This document shows, piece after piece, positions 35,340 to 46,783 of a stretch of 58,000 bases of DNA. How positions within the stretch are numbered: position 1 is the first letter of the stretch; every line of letters starts with the position of its first letter. A program made the position numbers and the translations under genes. The notes beneath the pieces were generated by a model that worked only from the letters and a program-made list of their open reading frames with translations, did not search any database and had not been told where the DNA came from. The stretch is from Cryptomeria japonica (taxonomy: Eukaryota > Streptophyta > Pinopsida > Cupressales > Cupressaceae). Location: NCBI RefSeq assembly GCF_030272615.1, contig NC_081413.1:448180538-448238537 (forward strand), in the 5' to 3' direction.

Positions 35340-35791
35340 ATGGCAAAGAATGAGTGCTCCTTCTCCAAAGCTCCCATGTTTGATGGTAACAACTATGCCT
35401 TCTAGAGTGGAAGAATGGAAACCTATCTATCCTCCCTAGGTTTTGATGTTTGAATGTTTGTGAACAATGGGTATATTATTCCTAATAATCCTCCCACATA
35501 TCCAAATGCTAACAAAGAGTATGAAAACAATGCCAAGGCCAAGCATGTTATTCTCAGTTGACTATCTAATAATGAGTTTGTTAATGTCATTCATTTCTCA
35601 TCCACCAAGGAAACTTGGCATAAGTTGAAAAGATTGTTTGAAGGAGATGTCAAGGTCAAGGAGGCTAAACTGCAAAAACTATGAGGTCATCTTGAAGGCT
35701 TGAAGATAAAAGATGAAGAGAAGATTGTTCATTATCTTCACAAAATGATAAATGGTGAACATTATTAGAGGACTTAGAGTAGATATAGCTA
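35340..35791 (+). pseudogene. gag: Element F Copia gag, N-terminal part (split by D)
   Basis: From ATG 35340 the translation shows the typical plant Copia gag start and capsid domain (DUF4219/UBN2 type), with MFDGNNYAF, TKETWHKLKRLFEG and HLEGLKIKDEE. In-frame stops replace Trp (TAG, TGA) and Arg (TGA) codons, and a frameshift lies near 35755. The gene is cut by D at 35791 and continues at 54892. Confidence 0.88.
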
Positions 35792-36359
35792 TGTAGACAC
35801 CTAAAAATGGTCAACACTTGCAGAGTCATACTTTAACATTTGCGCATTGCCTTATTTTAGGGTTTTTGCGTCGCATTAACATTTCTTCTATGTCGTGCAC
35901 TTGGTCTTTATCATTTGCGAGCATCGAGTCCTTCTTCTACATTCTTCATTTGTCTCATTTTCGAATTTGGTCTTGTCGATAACAATCTTTAATCATGATT
36001 TTGGTCGATCTTGTCAATCTCTTATCAACTTGTTAATCTCGTCGTTTTACGATCGATTTGACATCAATCGTCATCCTTTTCAATCATGTCAGTTTGAATC
36101 AAGTTGTCATTGTTCCTCATCAATTGGTGCATTTATCAATCAAATCATTTATCACATTGGTCCTTTGTTAATCAGAATCATGATCGAGTCAATTATCTTT
36201 CATCAAGACCTAATTGTCATCCTTGCATTGCTAACTCATCATCTAGGGTTTTGTGATTTAATCATTTAACCTTGTTTGTCATTTCTCCCTTTAGGATTAA
36301 TAAATTATTTATTTATCCTAAGTCTTCTCATTGCAATTAAATGTTCATTTAATTGGCTA

Positions 36360-36550
36360 ATTATTCCTCTTTTTGTGAATTAATTAATAAATGACAAATT
36401 ATTAATTAATTCACCTAATTTCTCTTAATTCCTCTTTTTGTGAATTAATTAATAAATGACAAATTATTAATTAATTCGCCCAATTTCTCTTAATTCCTCT
36501 TTTTGTGAATTAATTAATAAATGACAAATTATTAATTGATTTACCTAATT
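36360..36550 (+). repeat. 65-bp tandem repeat in the D LTR (second copy set at 54026-54210)
   Basis: Three copies of an AT-rich 65-bp unit built on GTGAATTAATTAATAAATG. Both D LTRs have three; the G LTRs have a single equivalent near 23960-24030. Confidence 0.88.
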
Positions 36551-36867
36551 TTTCATCAATTTCTAAATTTTCTAATTCCTAATTTCCTCATTTTCTAATT
36601 TTCTAATTTTCTAATTCCTAATTTCAATTTCTTCCTATTTCTCTCCTAATTTCATGGGAATGACATTTCAATTTGTCATAATTTGTCATAATTGACAATC
36701 AATCAATTTTGACATAGAAATTTGTCATAATTTTGTCATAATTATCAATCAATCAAATTTTGCATAGAAAGTGCATAATTTGTCATAATTTGTCATAATT
36801 GACATTCTTGATTTGCAATTTCCATTTGAATTGAGTCATGCTAATTTGATCATTTCTCCAATTTGTC

Positions 36868-36874
36868 TATAAAT
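36868..36874 (+). promoter_or_regulatory. TATA box of the D LTR
   Basis: TATAAAT in the context GTCTATAAATTGGATGA. The same site is at 54524-54530 in the 3' LTR and in both G LTRs. Likely start of the genomic transcript ~30 bp downstream. Confidence 0.7.
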
Positions 36875-37240
36875 TGGATGAATTTCTAATAATCACATTA
36901 TCGAATAATAATAATCACTTGTTTTGAATCACTTTGTCGAATCAATCACTCTTTGAGTACTCTTGTGCCAATGTCAATCTTGCTTTCACATTAGGTTTAT
37001 GCACTTGAAGGTGAGATCCACAAACCAAGGCTATTTGGAGAAGAAAGAAGGACAATGGAGCCGCATGAAGGAGACATTCAGATCTGCATCTGGTTTGCTT
37101 AGCTTTTAATATTGAATGTTTTGCTTTCATGTCTTTATTGAGTGTGTTAGGATTGATCATTGCATTTGAGCTTTTGTGATTGAGCTAGATTACTAATATC
37201 GATTTTCTTTGATGATTTCCTAATTCCTAGCTACATTAAT

Positions 37241-37258
37241 TGGTGAACCCAACATGAA
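37241..37258 (+). promoter_or_regulatory. Element D primer-binding site (tRNA-Trp-like)
   Basis: TGGTGAACCCAACATGAA differs from the intact site in E (TGGTGAACCCGACGTGAA) by two G-to-A changes, both at CpG positions, the usual mark of methylation decay. Confidence 0.85.
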
Positions 37259-37676
37259 CTAACCCCCTAATCATGCTTTTGAGTGCTTTTGAGTTGATTT
37301 GCAGGTTAAAAACCCAAGAAACAGGGTAATGCAGGGTTTTCTGGGAACTTCTGCGCCTGTGTCAAGCATTTTGCGCCTATATCAAGCATTTTGTGCCTAT
37401 GTCAAGGACAATCTATGCCTGTGTCAAGCATTCTGTGCCTGTGTCAAGCATTCTGCGCCTATGTCAAGCATTCTGCGCCTGTGTAGGGACAAAAACAAAG
37501 GTAAAAGGCAGTGTGTTTTTACTTGCAAACTGTTTTGTTTTGCATGTTGTTTCTTCTTTTTGGTTTTTTGGTACTGATTCTCTGTGTAGCACCTTGGAAT
37601 ACACATGAAAAAGACAACAAATGAAACTACTAACAGATTTTTTGTGCAGGTTCGATAGTCAAAGACTAAACATATC
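37259..37676 (+). other. Element D leader, first part, with 21-bp minisatellite (37349-37490)
   Basis: No gene. Six to seven units of a 21-bp repeat (CTGCGCCTGTGTCAAGCAT with variants) lie ~100 bp after the PBS. G has a related minisatellite at the same place. The leader is cut at 37676 by E. Confidence 0.85.
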
Positions 37677-38921
37677 TGTAGCGTCCTAAAATTGCGACAC
37701 TTGCAATTTTGACTGCATTTGGGTCTTCACGATGGCGATGCAACACGGAACCTGAATGGAGACCCCAAAACTTGTTCATGACACCAAAAACTGCATTTTT
37801 CAAGCACCCTGGCCTGATCCTCCTTGCACCCCACTGTCCCCGGAGGTGGGACCATGGCGCCCAATGCCCTGGTCCTTTAGGACTAGGGCGCCTAGTGCAC
37901 TGGTCCCCTAGGACCATGGCGCCCAGCACCCTGGTCCCTGGCCCTATTTTGGGCCCGGTCTCCTATGGGGCTTCGGGTCTTTTTGTTTGCAAATTGGAAA
38001 ATAACATTTCCTGGTTGGCCTAAGGTCGGGAAAATCAGTCTTTTAACCCTAATTGACAAGTATATAAACTACATTTCCTCTCCCATTTTGGTAAGAGGAA
38101 AAAGGCGAAAATGATATTCAAGCATTCAAGCATTCAAGCATGCATTCAAGCAATTGATCATTCTAAATCTCCATTCAAGGCCAAGTGTTGCATTCAAGAC
38201 AAGGATTCAACCATTGAAGAGGAGATCACATACTACAACATACAACATACAACATATAACAACATCTATACCTTCGCATATAAGGATACAAACATCCTTA
38301 CAACAAGGTATTAGTACTTGTTTTACATTACATTTACAACATTTCTCATTTCTTGGTTAATTCCAAAACTAGGGTTTCACCTGAAGGCAAACCCCTCATC
38401 CCTAACCCCCCAATCATCCTCTCTTTGCTGTGTGTAGGTTGCAGGTACGCGGCTGTAATTGAAGATCTGGAATCCTTGTGCAGAGACGAACAGATCCCCC
38501 TTCGTTTCGCGGATTTTTCGGAGGACCGTGTGCACGCCGGGCGCCATCGTCACGTCAACTTTCGCTCAAATTTGCAGAAAAGCACCGTCTCGACATTTTA
38601 CTACTAATTCCAGGTCCGCAGCTTCATATCATATCCCTATCTCTATTTATAAGCGAATCTTTCCTACTTTACATGCATTCCTAGTTCAATCTTTCTATCT
38701 ACATTTCTTTACAAAAGAGGGTATCCTTGCTATCACAACCCTTGAAACTCATATAGAATCCAATCTTGCATTGCATGGGATTGGATCTTGTGGGTTTCAA
38801 CCCCTCTTTTGAACGTAAAGTCTCCCCTAAGTGAAAACCATCAACCCTAGTGACTCTCCCTTCTCTCTCCTTGGAGATTGGGGAGGAGAGAACAACTAGG
38901 GTTCGATTTTTCCGCTTTACA
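37677..38921 (+). repeat. Element E 5' LTR
   Basis: Features: three GC-rich ~38-bp units with GGCGCC and CCCTGGTCC (37850-37945); TATATAAA box 38061-38068; ATTCAAGC repeats 38117-38155; ACAACAT repeats near 38238-38265; and a GGACCGTGTGCAC box at 38522-38534 also found twice in the interior. Confidence 0.93.
38061..38068 (+). promoter_or_regulatory. TATA box of the E LTR
   Basis: TATATAAA, conserved at 41285-41292 in the 3' LTR. It lies in the middle of the LTR, as expected for the U3/R boundary. Confidence 0.65.
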
Positions 38922-38924
38922 TTT

Positions 38925-38942
38925 TGGTGAACCCGACGTGAA
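38925..38942 (+). promoter_or_regulatory. Element E primer-binding site (tRNA-Trp)
   Basis: TGGTGAACCCGACGTGAA, 18 bases matching the complement of the 3' end (with CCA) of plant tRNA-Trp as I recall it. It lies three bases after the LTR end. Confidence 0.82.
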
Positions 38943-40106
38943 ACATCCTCATTCTGATTATTCATGGTTAGATCTGAAAATTTGCTTCCTTAATTACATT
39001 TCCATGTTTGATCTTTTCCAAATTTTAGAGGTTGATTGCATAAAAAACCCTAAAATTTTCTTTTTAAGTAATTAAACTTGTGAAATGTTTAATTGTTAAT
39101 GCTTGTTTCAGATCTACCCTTCTATTGCAAATTTTCAATTCATATTTGTGCTTTAATTTTGAAAATTAAGTGGTTAAATGTCAAAACCCTAATTTTTAAG
39201 ACCTTCTTGATTCAACCTTTGACTGATAATTTCACTGATCAAAACATCTCCAAATCGGCTATAATTTTGGATTCCGCAACAAAATCACAATATCTTTCAT
39301 CCCCGAAAATTTGGAAAAAAGTTGCGAGGACCGTGTGCACTCTGAGCGCCATCGTCCCCGACATTTTTTTCGAAATTTCGAGAGCTAGATCTTACTGTAT
39401 TTTTCTGCTAAAATCCAGAATTTTGGCTGATTTTATCAATTCTAACACTTTCAAAATTAAGGTCAAAGTTGGTCTAGCGATTTCTTGGATTGAGGCTTCT
39501 AATCATTTAAAAATTGTGGAAATTAAAATTCATGTCAAAATTGTGTTTCTTACAGTCCTAAATCTGAAAAGTGTGTTGATGTTCATTCAAAATTTCAGTG
39601 CTTTATTCAAATTCTTGCAATTTGTGACTTTTGAAATTAAGTGTTTAATTACACCAACTTCGATTTCCGCTTTCAAAATTGAATTTTGCATGAAATCGAG
39701 TCAAACTTTTAAATTTCAAAACTTGCATTGCTTTCAGTATTCCCTCTAAAATCATAAAATTCAAAATTTCAGTTTCCCTCTCTTTTTCAAAATTCAAATT
39801 TTGCATTTTTCAACAATCTCGGTAGGGTTCAATTTTGATATTGCAACTTTAATTTGGCCTATCTATAGATCGTAAAATCACTCAATTTTTTCAGATTGGC
39901 TTTAAAATCATCATAACTTTCATCCCTGAAAATTTCAAAAAAAGTTGCGAGGACCATGTGCACTCCGAGCGCCACGGTCCTGGACATTTTTTCCGAAATT
40001 TTGGGAGATTGTCCTGATTGCATTTTACAACTTAAATCTAGGAGATTGGCTGATTTTATTGAAATTTGCTACCTCTAAAATTCAAAATCTTCTCTTTCTT
40101 TAGTGC
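38943..40106 (+). other. Element E leader with repeated GGACCGTGTGCAC box
   Basis: No gene; AT-rich with many AAATTTTGAAATT-like strings. Two ~70-bp copies of a GC-richer box, starting GTTGCGAGGACC(G/A)TGTGCAC and ending near GACATTTTTT, lie at about 39322-39385 and 39942-40005. A related copy lies in each LTR (38515-38600, 41750-41830). Confidence 0.8.
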
Positions 40107-40433
40107 ATGAGTTTTACAACAATAAGCCCTACTTACACTATTCCCGTTAGACGAAGCCTTAGAATTAAGTCTTTCCAAGGTGTAATTACTGAGGAGATGG
40201 AACCTAATTTGAATGGCCTTTTTAACGAGGACATGGGTAATTCCTCTAATCCTCTTAATGATGAAGAGGCTCTCCATGAGGTTTCTGTAGAACAACTTTC
40301 AAAATTGGATAACCAATTTGATGATTTTCGACAATGGATGTCTCAAGAATACCCCGATAGCGAAGCTCTTTCATTAATTGAGGGTCTAAAACGTATGGTT
40401 CAAAGTGATAAGAATGGAATTGATATCATATAG
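40107..40433 (+). CDS. Element E short gag-like ORF
   Basis: An uninterrupted 108-residue ORF beginning MSFTTISPTYTIPVRRSLR, ending at TAG. Its basic start and acidic middle resemble the N-terminus of Gypsy gag, and it lies where gag should start, but no capsid or zinc knuckle follows. It may be all that remains of gag or a short protein kept because it overlaps packaging signals. Open length this close to chance makes function uncertain. Confidence 0.4.
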   Translation: MSFTTISPTYTIPVRRSLRIKSFQGVITEEMEPNLNGLFNEDMGNSSNPLNDEEALHEVSVEQLSKLDNQFDDFRQWMSQEYPDSEALSLIEGLKRMVQSDKNGIDII

Positions 40434-40931
40434 CATACTGAACCCGAGGAAAGCGAAGTCACCTTGTGCTTTGTGTTTTGTGTCTATTATCCTTGGGCTT
40501 ATCACACACTTGGGGGCTAAATCCTTGTGATAACGTACTCCTTTCCTTTCACATTTCTTATATGTATCACTACCTTAAAGAAATCACCCCCGATGAGGTG
40601 TGTGCGATCGCTTTAACGTAGGGGGGCATACATCCCGTTCATATCTTTTCAAGATATTTGAAAATTTCTTGACAAATTTAGCTTTGCCTTGAAATTTTTT
40701 TATATCTTTCTTGCATGACTCATAGTGAGGGAACCTTACTACTGATAGTCATGGTTCTCCCTCATGATCCTTCCCTTTTACTTTGTCAATCAAAGTCATA
40801 AGATCCTTAGTCCACTGGGGGCTTGGTGTATCTTGCCTCCTTGACGTGGTGAAAGTTTTTCAATGTTGTTTCCTTGTACTTTACCGGAAGTATTGGTGTA
40901 CGCTTATACTCCCGCTAAAGTGGGGGCTAAA
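40434..40931 (+). other. Element E 3' region with polypurine tract
   Basis: No gene. The region repeats short strings with GGGGGCTAA or GGGGGC (40508-40521, 40817-40822, 40917-40931). The last, AAAGTGGGGGCTAAA, abuts the 3' LTR and is the PPT. Confidence 0.75.
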
Positions 40932-42153
40932 TGTAGTGTCCTAAAATTGCGACACTTGCAATTTTGACTGCATTTGGGTCTTCACGATGGTGATGCAAGA
41001 TGGAACCTGAATGGAGACCCCAAAACTTGTTCATGACACCAAAAACTGCATTTTTCAAGCACCCTGGCCTGATCCTCCTTGCACCCCGCTGTCCCTGGAG
41101 GTGGGACCATGGCGCCCAGCACCCTGGTCCTTCAAGACTAGGGTGCCCAGTGCCCTGGTCCCTGGCCCTATTTTGGGCCCGGTCTCCTATGGGGCTTCGG
41201 GTCTTTTTGTTTGCAAATTGGAAAATAACATTTCCTGGTCGGCCTAAGGTCGAGAAAATCAGTCTTTTAACCCTAATTGACAAGTATATAAACTACATTT
41301 CCTCTCCCATTTTGGTAAGAGGAAAAAGGCGAAAACGATATTCAAGCATTCAAGCATTCAAGCATTCAAGCATTCCTTCAAGCAATTGATCATTCTAAGT
41401 CTCCATTCAAGGCCAAGTGTTGCATTCAAGACAAGGATTCAACCATTGAAGAGGAGATCACATACTACAACATACAACATACAACATACAACAACATCTA
41501 TACCTTCGCATATAAGGATACAAACATCCTTACAACAAGGTATTAGTACTTGTTTTACATTACATTTATAGCATTTCTCATTTCTTGGTTAATTCCAAAA
41601 CCGGGGTTTGACCTGAAGGCAAACCCCTCATCCCTAACCCCCCAATCGTCCTCTCTTTGTTGTGTGTAGGTTGCAGGTACGCGGCTGTAATTGAAGATCT
41701 GGAATCCTTGTGCAGAGACGAACAGATCCCCCTTTGTTTCGCGGATTTTTCGGAGGACCGTGTGCACGCCGGGTGCCATCATCCCGTCAACTTTCGCTCA
41801 AATTTGCAGAACAGCACCGTCTCGACATTTTACTACTAATTCCAGGTCCGCAGCTCCATATCATATCCCTATCTTTGTTTATAAGCGAATCTTTCCTACT
41901 TTACATGCATTCCTAGTTCAATCTTTCTATCTACATTTCTTTACAAAAGAGGGTATCCTTGCTATCACAACCCTTGAAACTCATATAGAATCCAATCTTG
42001 CATTGTGTGGGATTGGATCTTGTGGGTTTCAACCCCTCTTTTGAATGTAAAGTCTCCCCTAAGTGAAAACCATCAACCCTAGTGACTCTCCCTTCTCTCT
42101 CCTTGGAGATTAGGGAGGAGAGAACAACTAGGGTTCGATTTTTCCACTTTACA
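40932..42153 (+). repeat. Element E 3' LTR
   Basis: Matches 37677-38921. It is shorter mainly because the GC-rich ~38-bp repeat at 41104-41165 has two units rather than three. The ATATC duplication follows. Confidence 0.93.
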
Positions 42154-42158
42154 ATATC

Positions 42159-43782
42159 AAACTTCTGACTTGGGTTTTGTAGGTTAACTTGGAATACAAC
42201 TAAACTTTGTGTTTGAAATTAATATTTAGGCACCTAGTATGATTTCTAAATAGGATGGAATGAATATATGTTTTCTTTGATTGTTGATTTTGACATTGGA
42301 GTAGGAGAGTATGCTCTCATCCTTCTTAGGATGATCAAAAATCCAGATCTTCGATACCATGCTCATGTTTTTGATTATGTGTCACCTTTAGAGGGCCTGC
42401 CTTCCCGACCATTTGCTTTTACAAGCAAGTGACAATCATGAGAAGGTAACGACCCAAAGTGAGTATGGCTAGAATACCTTGGCATTCTAACTCACTATAA
42501 ACAAATACCCGATGGGTGAAAGCTTTGAAGGAAGGGTTACGTGGGAATTGTAGTTACTTGGGAAGTTATGACCCTTGAACTCTTTCTCATATCAACATCT
42601 AAGTAGGACCTCACAGTCTAAATCATGCTTGCGCGACTACATTTGTTTGGTATCTTGATGGGCTTAATGTCTCAATCACGCTTGCGTGACATCAAGGAGT
42701 AACGCTTAACATAAATCCTTACTAAACACCTTGTATTTAGAGGCCAAAAATCCTTCTAGTTGCTTGAGAAGGACAAGTTCGGATACTTGGAAGAGATACT
42801 AAGTTCACCATGGGGACTGATGCTTGGCTGCCCTGAGAAGTGAGTGCCGTGGAGGGGAGCCTGTGGGGTCAAGCATCTATGTATTCTCCTTGAATCCCAT
42901 AACAAGTCTACCTCTCAACTACCTAATGTCCTTGCCTACCATAAGAAATGTGGGAATGAGCATGATTGTCTTGAGTCTAAGTTGAAATATCTTGTATTCT
43001 TTGCTTGTCAAAAGTTGAATTGTATCTCATTTCAAGAACAAATTGATTCAAAACAAGGTTAAACACAAGAGTATTTCATCCAACAAAGTTCAAAACATCT
43101 TCAAACATGGTTGCCAAACATTTTTCAAAGTCTTGTCTCAACATTCATGTCACTTAGATCTAGGTTCATCCTAGGTGTCCATTTTGCAAAGTCATTGTCA
43201 ACTACCAAGGTTAGGTTTCACCTAGGTCATACTCCTTTGCATATCAATAAGGGTCATCCATTTGCATGTGTCCTCTTGCATTAGAGTAATACCATTGTCA
43301 TACATTTGCATTCGCATACCCTAGGTCTCTTCATCAAGCTTAGGTCATTATCATATCATATTAGGGTCATTTGCATAGTAATTTTCCCTTTGCATATAGT
43401 GTCAAAACTAGGTTTTGTCATACTTGAGTAATCCAAATCTTTGATAAACCCTAAGTTATTGTTAGGAGGTCTAGACCTTATCAAACCTTCTCTCTTTTTG
43501 TCATTATTGTCATTTGGTCAAACCTAGCTTAGTATCCAAGCATATAGAGGAGACATTGTCATTTTGTCCTTTTGTCACTTGGTCCTTTTGTCCTTTGAGG
43601 TCTAGACATCATTTCAATTTCCTAAGGGTCTCTTTTTAGATTTTGCATTTCAAAAGTTTGTCAAAATCTTGAAAAACAACCAAAAACATAGATTGCATTT
43701 TCATTTATTTAAGTTTGCATTTAGTTGCATATCATATATTGTCTTTGAAAATTTCCAAAAACATTGCATTTGCATAAGTGAC
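42159..43782 (+). other. Element D leader, second part
   Basis: No gene supported. The long leader before gag is similar in pieces to the G leader on the minus strand (for example CTGAGAAGTGAGTGC near 42833 and CCAAGCATATAG near 43535). Confidence 0.7.
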
Positions 43783-46700
43783 ATGCCTGTTGAGACAAGA
43801 TCAAAATCTAAAAGGATGGGTGAACCAACGTATCAACCCATGGACAACATAGCAAATTCGCAATTTCAAACTAGTCAAACAGTGCAAATTGAAGGTTCAT
43901 CAAATACATCTTTACCACCATATGGAATGGTTCAACTTGGACCACCTCCATTATATGAACCAATGTTTGTACCTATGAAACCAGGACATGGGAGTGTTCC
44001 ACCAACTCCAAGAGGAAGTGCACCTTTCAATTGGAATCAACCACACCTACAACATGACATTCAAACTCAAACATTATATGAAGAACAAACTCTTTCGCAA
44101 GGATTTGGTTCAGATCAAGGCATTCAACAAGAAATGAATCCAAATGTCCAACCAGATTCTTCATCAGATTCCGATGCTTCTGATGATGTTGATATGTTCC
44201 TTCAAGATCCTAAGATGACAAAAAGATGGATAAGTTCTTAAACAAGGTCTTTAAAATGTTCTTACAAAAATATCTTAACATGATGAGTAATGTGACCTCC
44301 CCAAGTGATCAAGTCAATGTGCAAAAACAACAAGGTGGTGAGTTGTTAAGTTTCTCTCTGCATCCAAATGAAGAAAATGTGCAACCAGAAACTCAGCCTA
44401 CCTTGATGAGCAAACGTGCTTCAAAGACATTGATAGTGACTATTCCTCAAAAGTCACCATTTGAGACAATAAATAATCCATTATTCAACACAACACCTAT
44501 AACACAAGATCAAATGAAGACCACACAAATATTGACAGCTGTCCCTCAACAAGAAGTGGTTCCTTACATGCATAGAATTGGATCAAAATCTAAGATGCAA
44601 GAAAGTTTCACGACTGGAATGCCTGATATCACTAATGTCCAAAGCAATTCCATGATGCAACAAAGTTCTTATGTCCCGTTAAGTTCAATATCTTTGCCAA
44701 ACACTATTGCGATAGATCCTTCAATAATGGCGACACAAAGAGCTACGGATAGTGGTTTGTACCAACAAAAATTGTTGCAACAATTGAGTAATACACAAAA
44801 GGTACAATCGAATGTGCAAACAAGCAATGTACAACAACAACAATATCGTAGTCGACAACAAATTGCAGCGCCTTCAGCACCATTACAAGTTAATGCAAAC
44901 TTGCAACCATCACAATGGATTGGACAAACAACACAGCAAGTTAATGCAAGTGCCATACCCCATCTTAAGGAGAAGCAACGAAAACCACCTAAACAAAGTT
45001 TTTTACAAATGATGGGATATACACCGCGACAATAATTGGCACAAAGTCAACAAATCCCGATCCGTCAGCCTCAACACCAACATGTGCCTCAATGTATGCC
45101 AAGGCAAACAAGCTATCATACTTCACAACCGCAATTGGTGCCTGTGCAATATCAACCTAGGCTCCAAGAAGTACAACAACAAAGTTGGTATCAAGGCACG
45201 GCACAACCACAATAACAAGAGATGTACCAAGAACTTTATATGCCGGAGATACCAAAAACGGCCATTTCAGAGCATCAACAACCAATCGGAAACATGATGT
45301 ATCGACAAAGAGTACCCACCGGGATTAATGACGACCTCCAAAATCTAATACAATCATGCAACAACTTGAGAAGTTGCAATGACAAGTTGATGCATTAGAA
45401 ACTAAAGGAACAAAGAAATTGTATACAGATCAGGATTTGTGTCCTAATCCATTTGATAAGAGCTTATACATGCCTCCATTCCCTAAACATTTTGAGGCAC
45501 CTAATTTTGAGAAATATAAAGGGAATGGCAATCCAAAAGATCACATTCGAGCATTTTTCGTGGCATGTACTGAAGTAAGCTATGAGGAGACATATTTAAT
45601 GCGATTATATGCACGAAGTCTCAAGGGACAAGCCATGGATTGGTATTCGCATCTGCCAGGAAATATAAAGACTTGGTCTGAATTGGCTCAAAAGTTTATA
45701 TCTCACTTTGCATTCAACATCGACAGTGACATGACCATGTCGGATCTATGTAACACCAAGCAAAATCAAGGTGAACCATTACTGACTTTTTTGCAACGAT
45801 GGCGAAGCTTGTATAGTCGTTCTTCTCTCGATATACCTGAAGAACAACAAGTGAATCTATTTATCCAAAATTTGGTCCCAGAAATGATGTATGAGCTAAA
45901 ATTGAAAAGTCCCAGTACTATTGAGAAACTCATTAAGAAGGGGATGAACATTGAAACTGCTCTTGTAGCCAAGGGAATCATTAAGCTCAACAAAGACAGT
46001 GACAACACAAACAATTCAAGGGACAGAAATAGATTTTGGTATAAGAACAAGAATGTCACCAATGTTGGAGTTGTTGATGCAAGAGTGGTGAATGCAAATC
46101 AACCCCTGTTCACGATCAAGAAATTGAGTGTTCCTAATATGTCAACTATGGAACAAAATCAAGTGCCAATGAGCAATGTTACTCAACAACAGCATACTCA
46201 ACAATATAATCAACAACAAGGCCAATGACAAAACCAACAACGCAAACCTTTCCAATTGCGAGATGGGCCTCCTCGATAATTTACACCATTGGGAGAGCCT
46301 ATTGAATCGGTAATGAAACAATTAATACAAGCAAAATTTATCAAGCTACCAGATATCAAGGCAGAACCTGTGGTAAAGCCACATTGGTGGAATGATAATG
46401 CCTATTGTGAATATCATCGGTCCAAAGGACATAAAACTGCGTCATGTTTTCAATTGAAACATCTGATTCAAGACCTGTTAGAGCAAGGAGTAATTGAGGT
46501 AGATCCACACCATGCGACCTCTAACACTGATCATACCATTTTCAAAACTCCTTTGCTTGATCATGACAAGGGTAAGGCATCTTCTTCAAACTCTACTCAA
46601 ATGGCCAATTATGCAAATACTAGTTATACAAATGTCATCAATTGTTTTCGCACGTCAAATGAGTATGTTTCCACCCTGAGAATAAAGGAACAAGATCCTT

Positions 46701-46783
46701 CTTGTGCGGTCACCACTCGTCGATCCAAAATAGTCTTGAAAGGAGCTCTTGTAGCTCCTCCCAAACCAACTCCTGCAAGTTAG
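43783..46783 (+). pseudogene. gag: Element D gag
   Basis: Starts MPVETRSKSKRM at 43783. It changes frame at ~44220 and again at ~45355, then stays in one frame with stops at 46226, 46277 and 46781. The first ~500 codons are low-complexity and Gln-rich (densest 44750-45230), followed by a capsid domain of retrotransposon-gag type (45440-45960) with DHIRAFF, MDWYSHLP and LLTFLQRWR. A single CCHC-like site (CEYHRSKGHKTASC, ~46407-46448) follows, as usual for Tat gag. The product would form the virus-like particle; the copy is defective. Confidence 0.9.

Larger units (their letters stand above)
35792..37235 (+). repeat. Element D 5' LTR
   Basis: 1,444 bp, TGTAGACACC to CTAGCTACA, close to 53459-54890 by eye with few substitutions and small indels. 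It contains a 65-bp unit in three tandem copies (about 36360-36550) and at least six TTGTCATAATT motifs (36670-36800). Confidence 0.95.
37677..42153 (+). mobile_element. Element E: 4.5-kb pol-less LTR element nested in the D leader
   Basis: Perfect duplication ATATC (37672-37676, 42154-42158). LTRs are 37677-38921 (1,245 bp) and 40932-42153 (1,222 bp), with TGTAGYGTCC and CACTTTACA-type ends. PBS is at 38925 and PPT at 40917-40931. The ~2-kb interior has only a short gag-like ORF (40107-40433). The tRNA-Trp PBS ties it to the D/G group, but its LTRs differ. It is non-autonomous. Confidence 0.93.

Noticed and set aside
39093-39749. 218-residue ORF in the E leader
   Set aside because: AT-rich leader sequence free of stops by chance. 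It crosses the repeated GGACCGTGTGCAC box and does not resemble gag or any known family.
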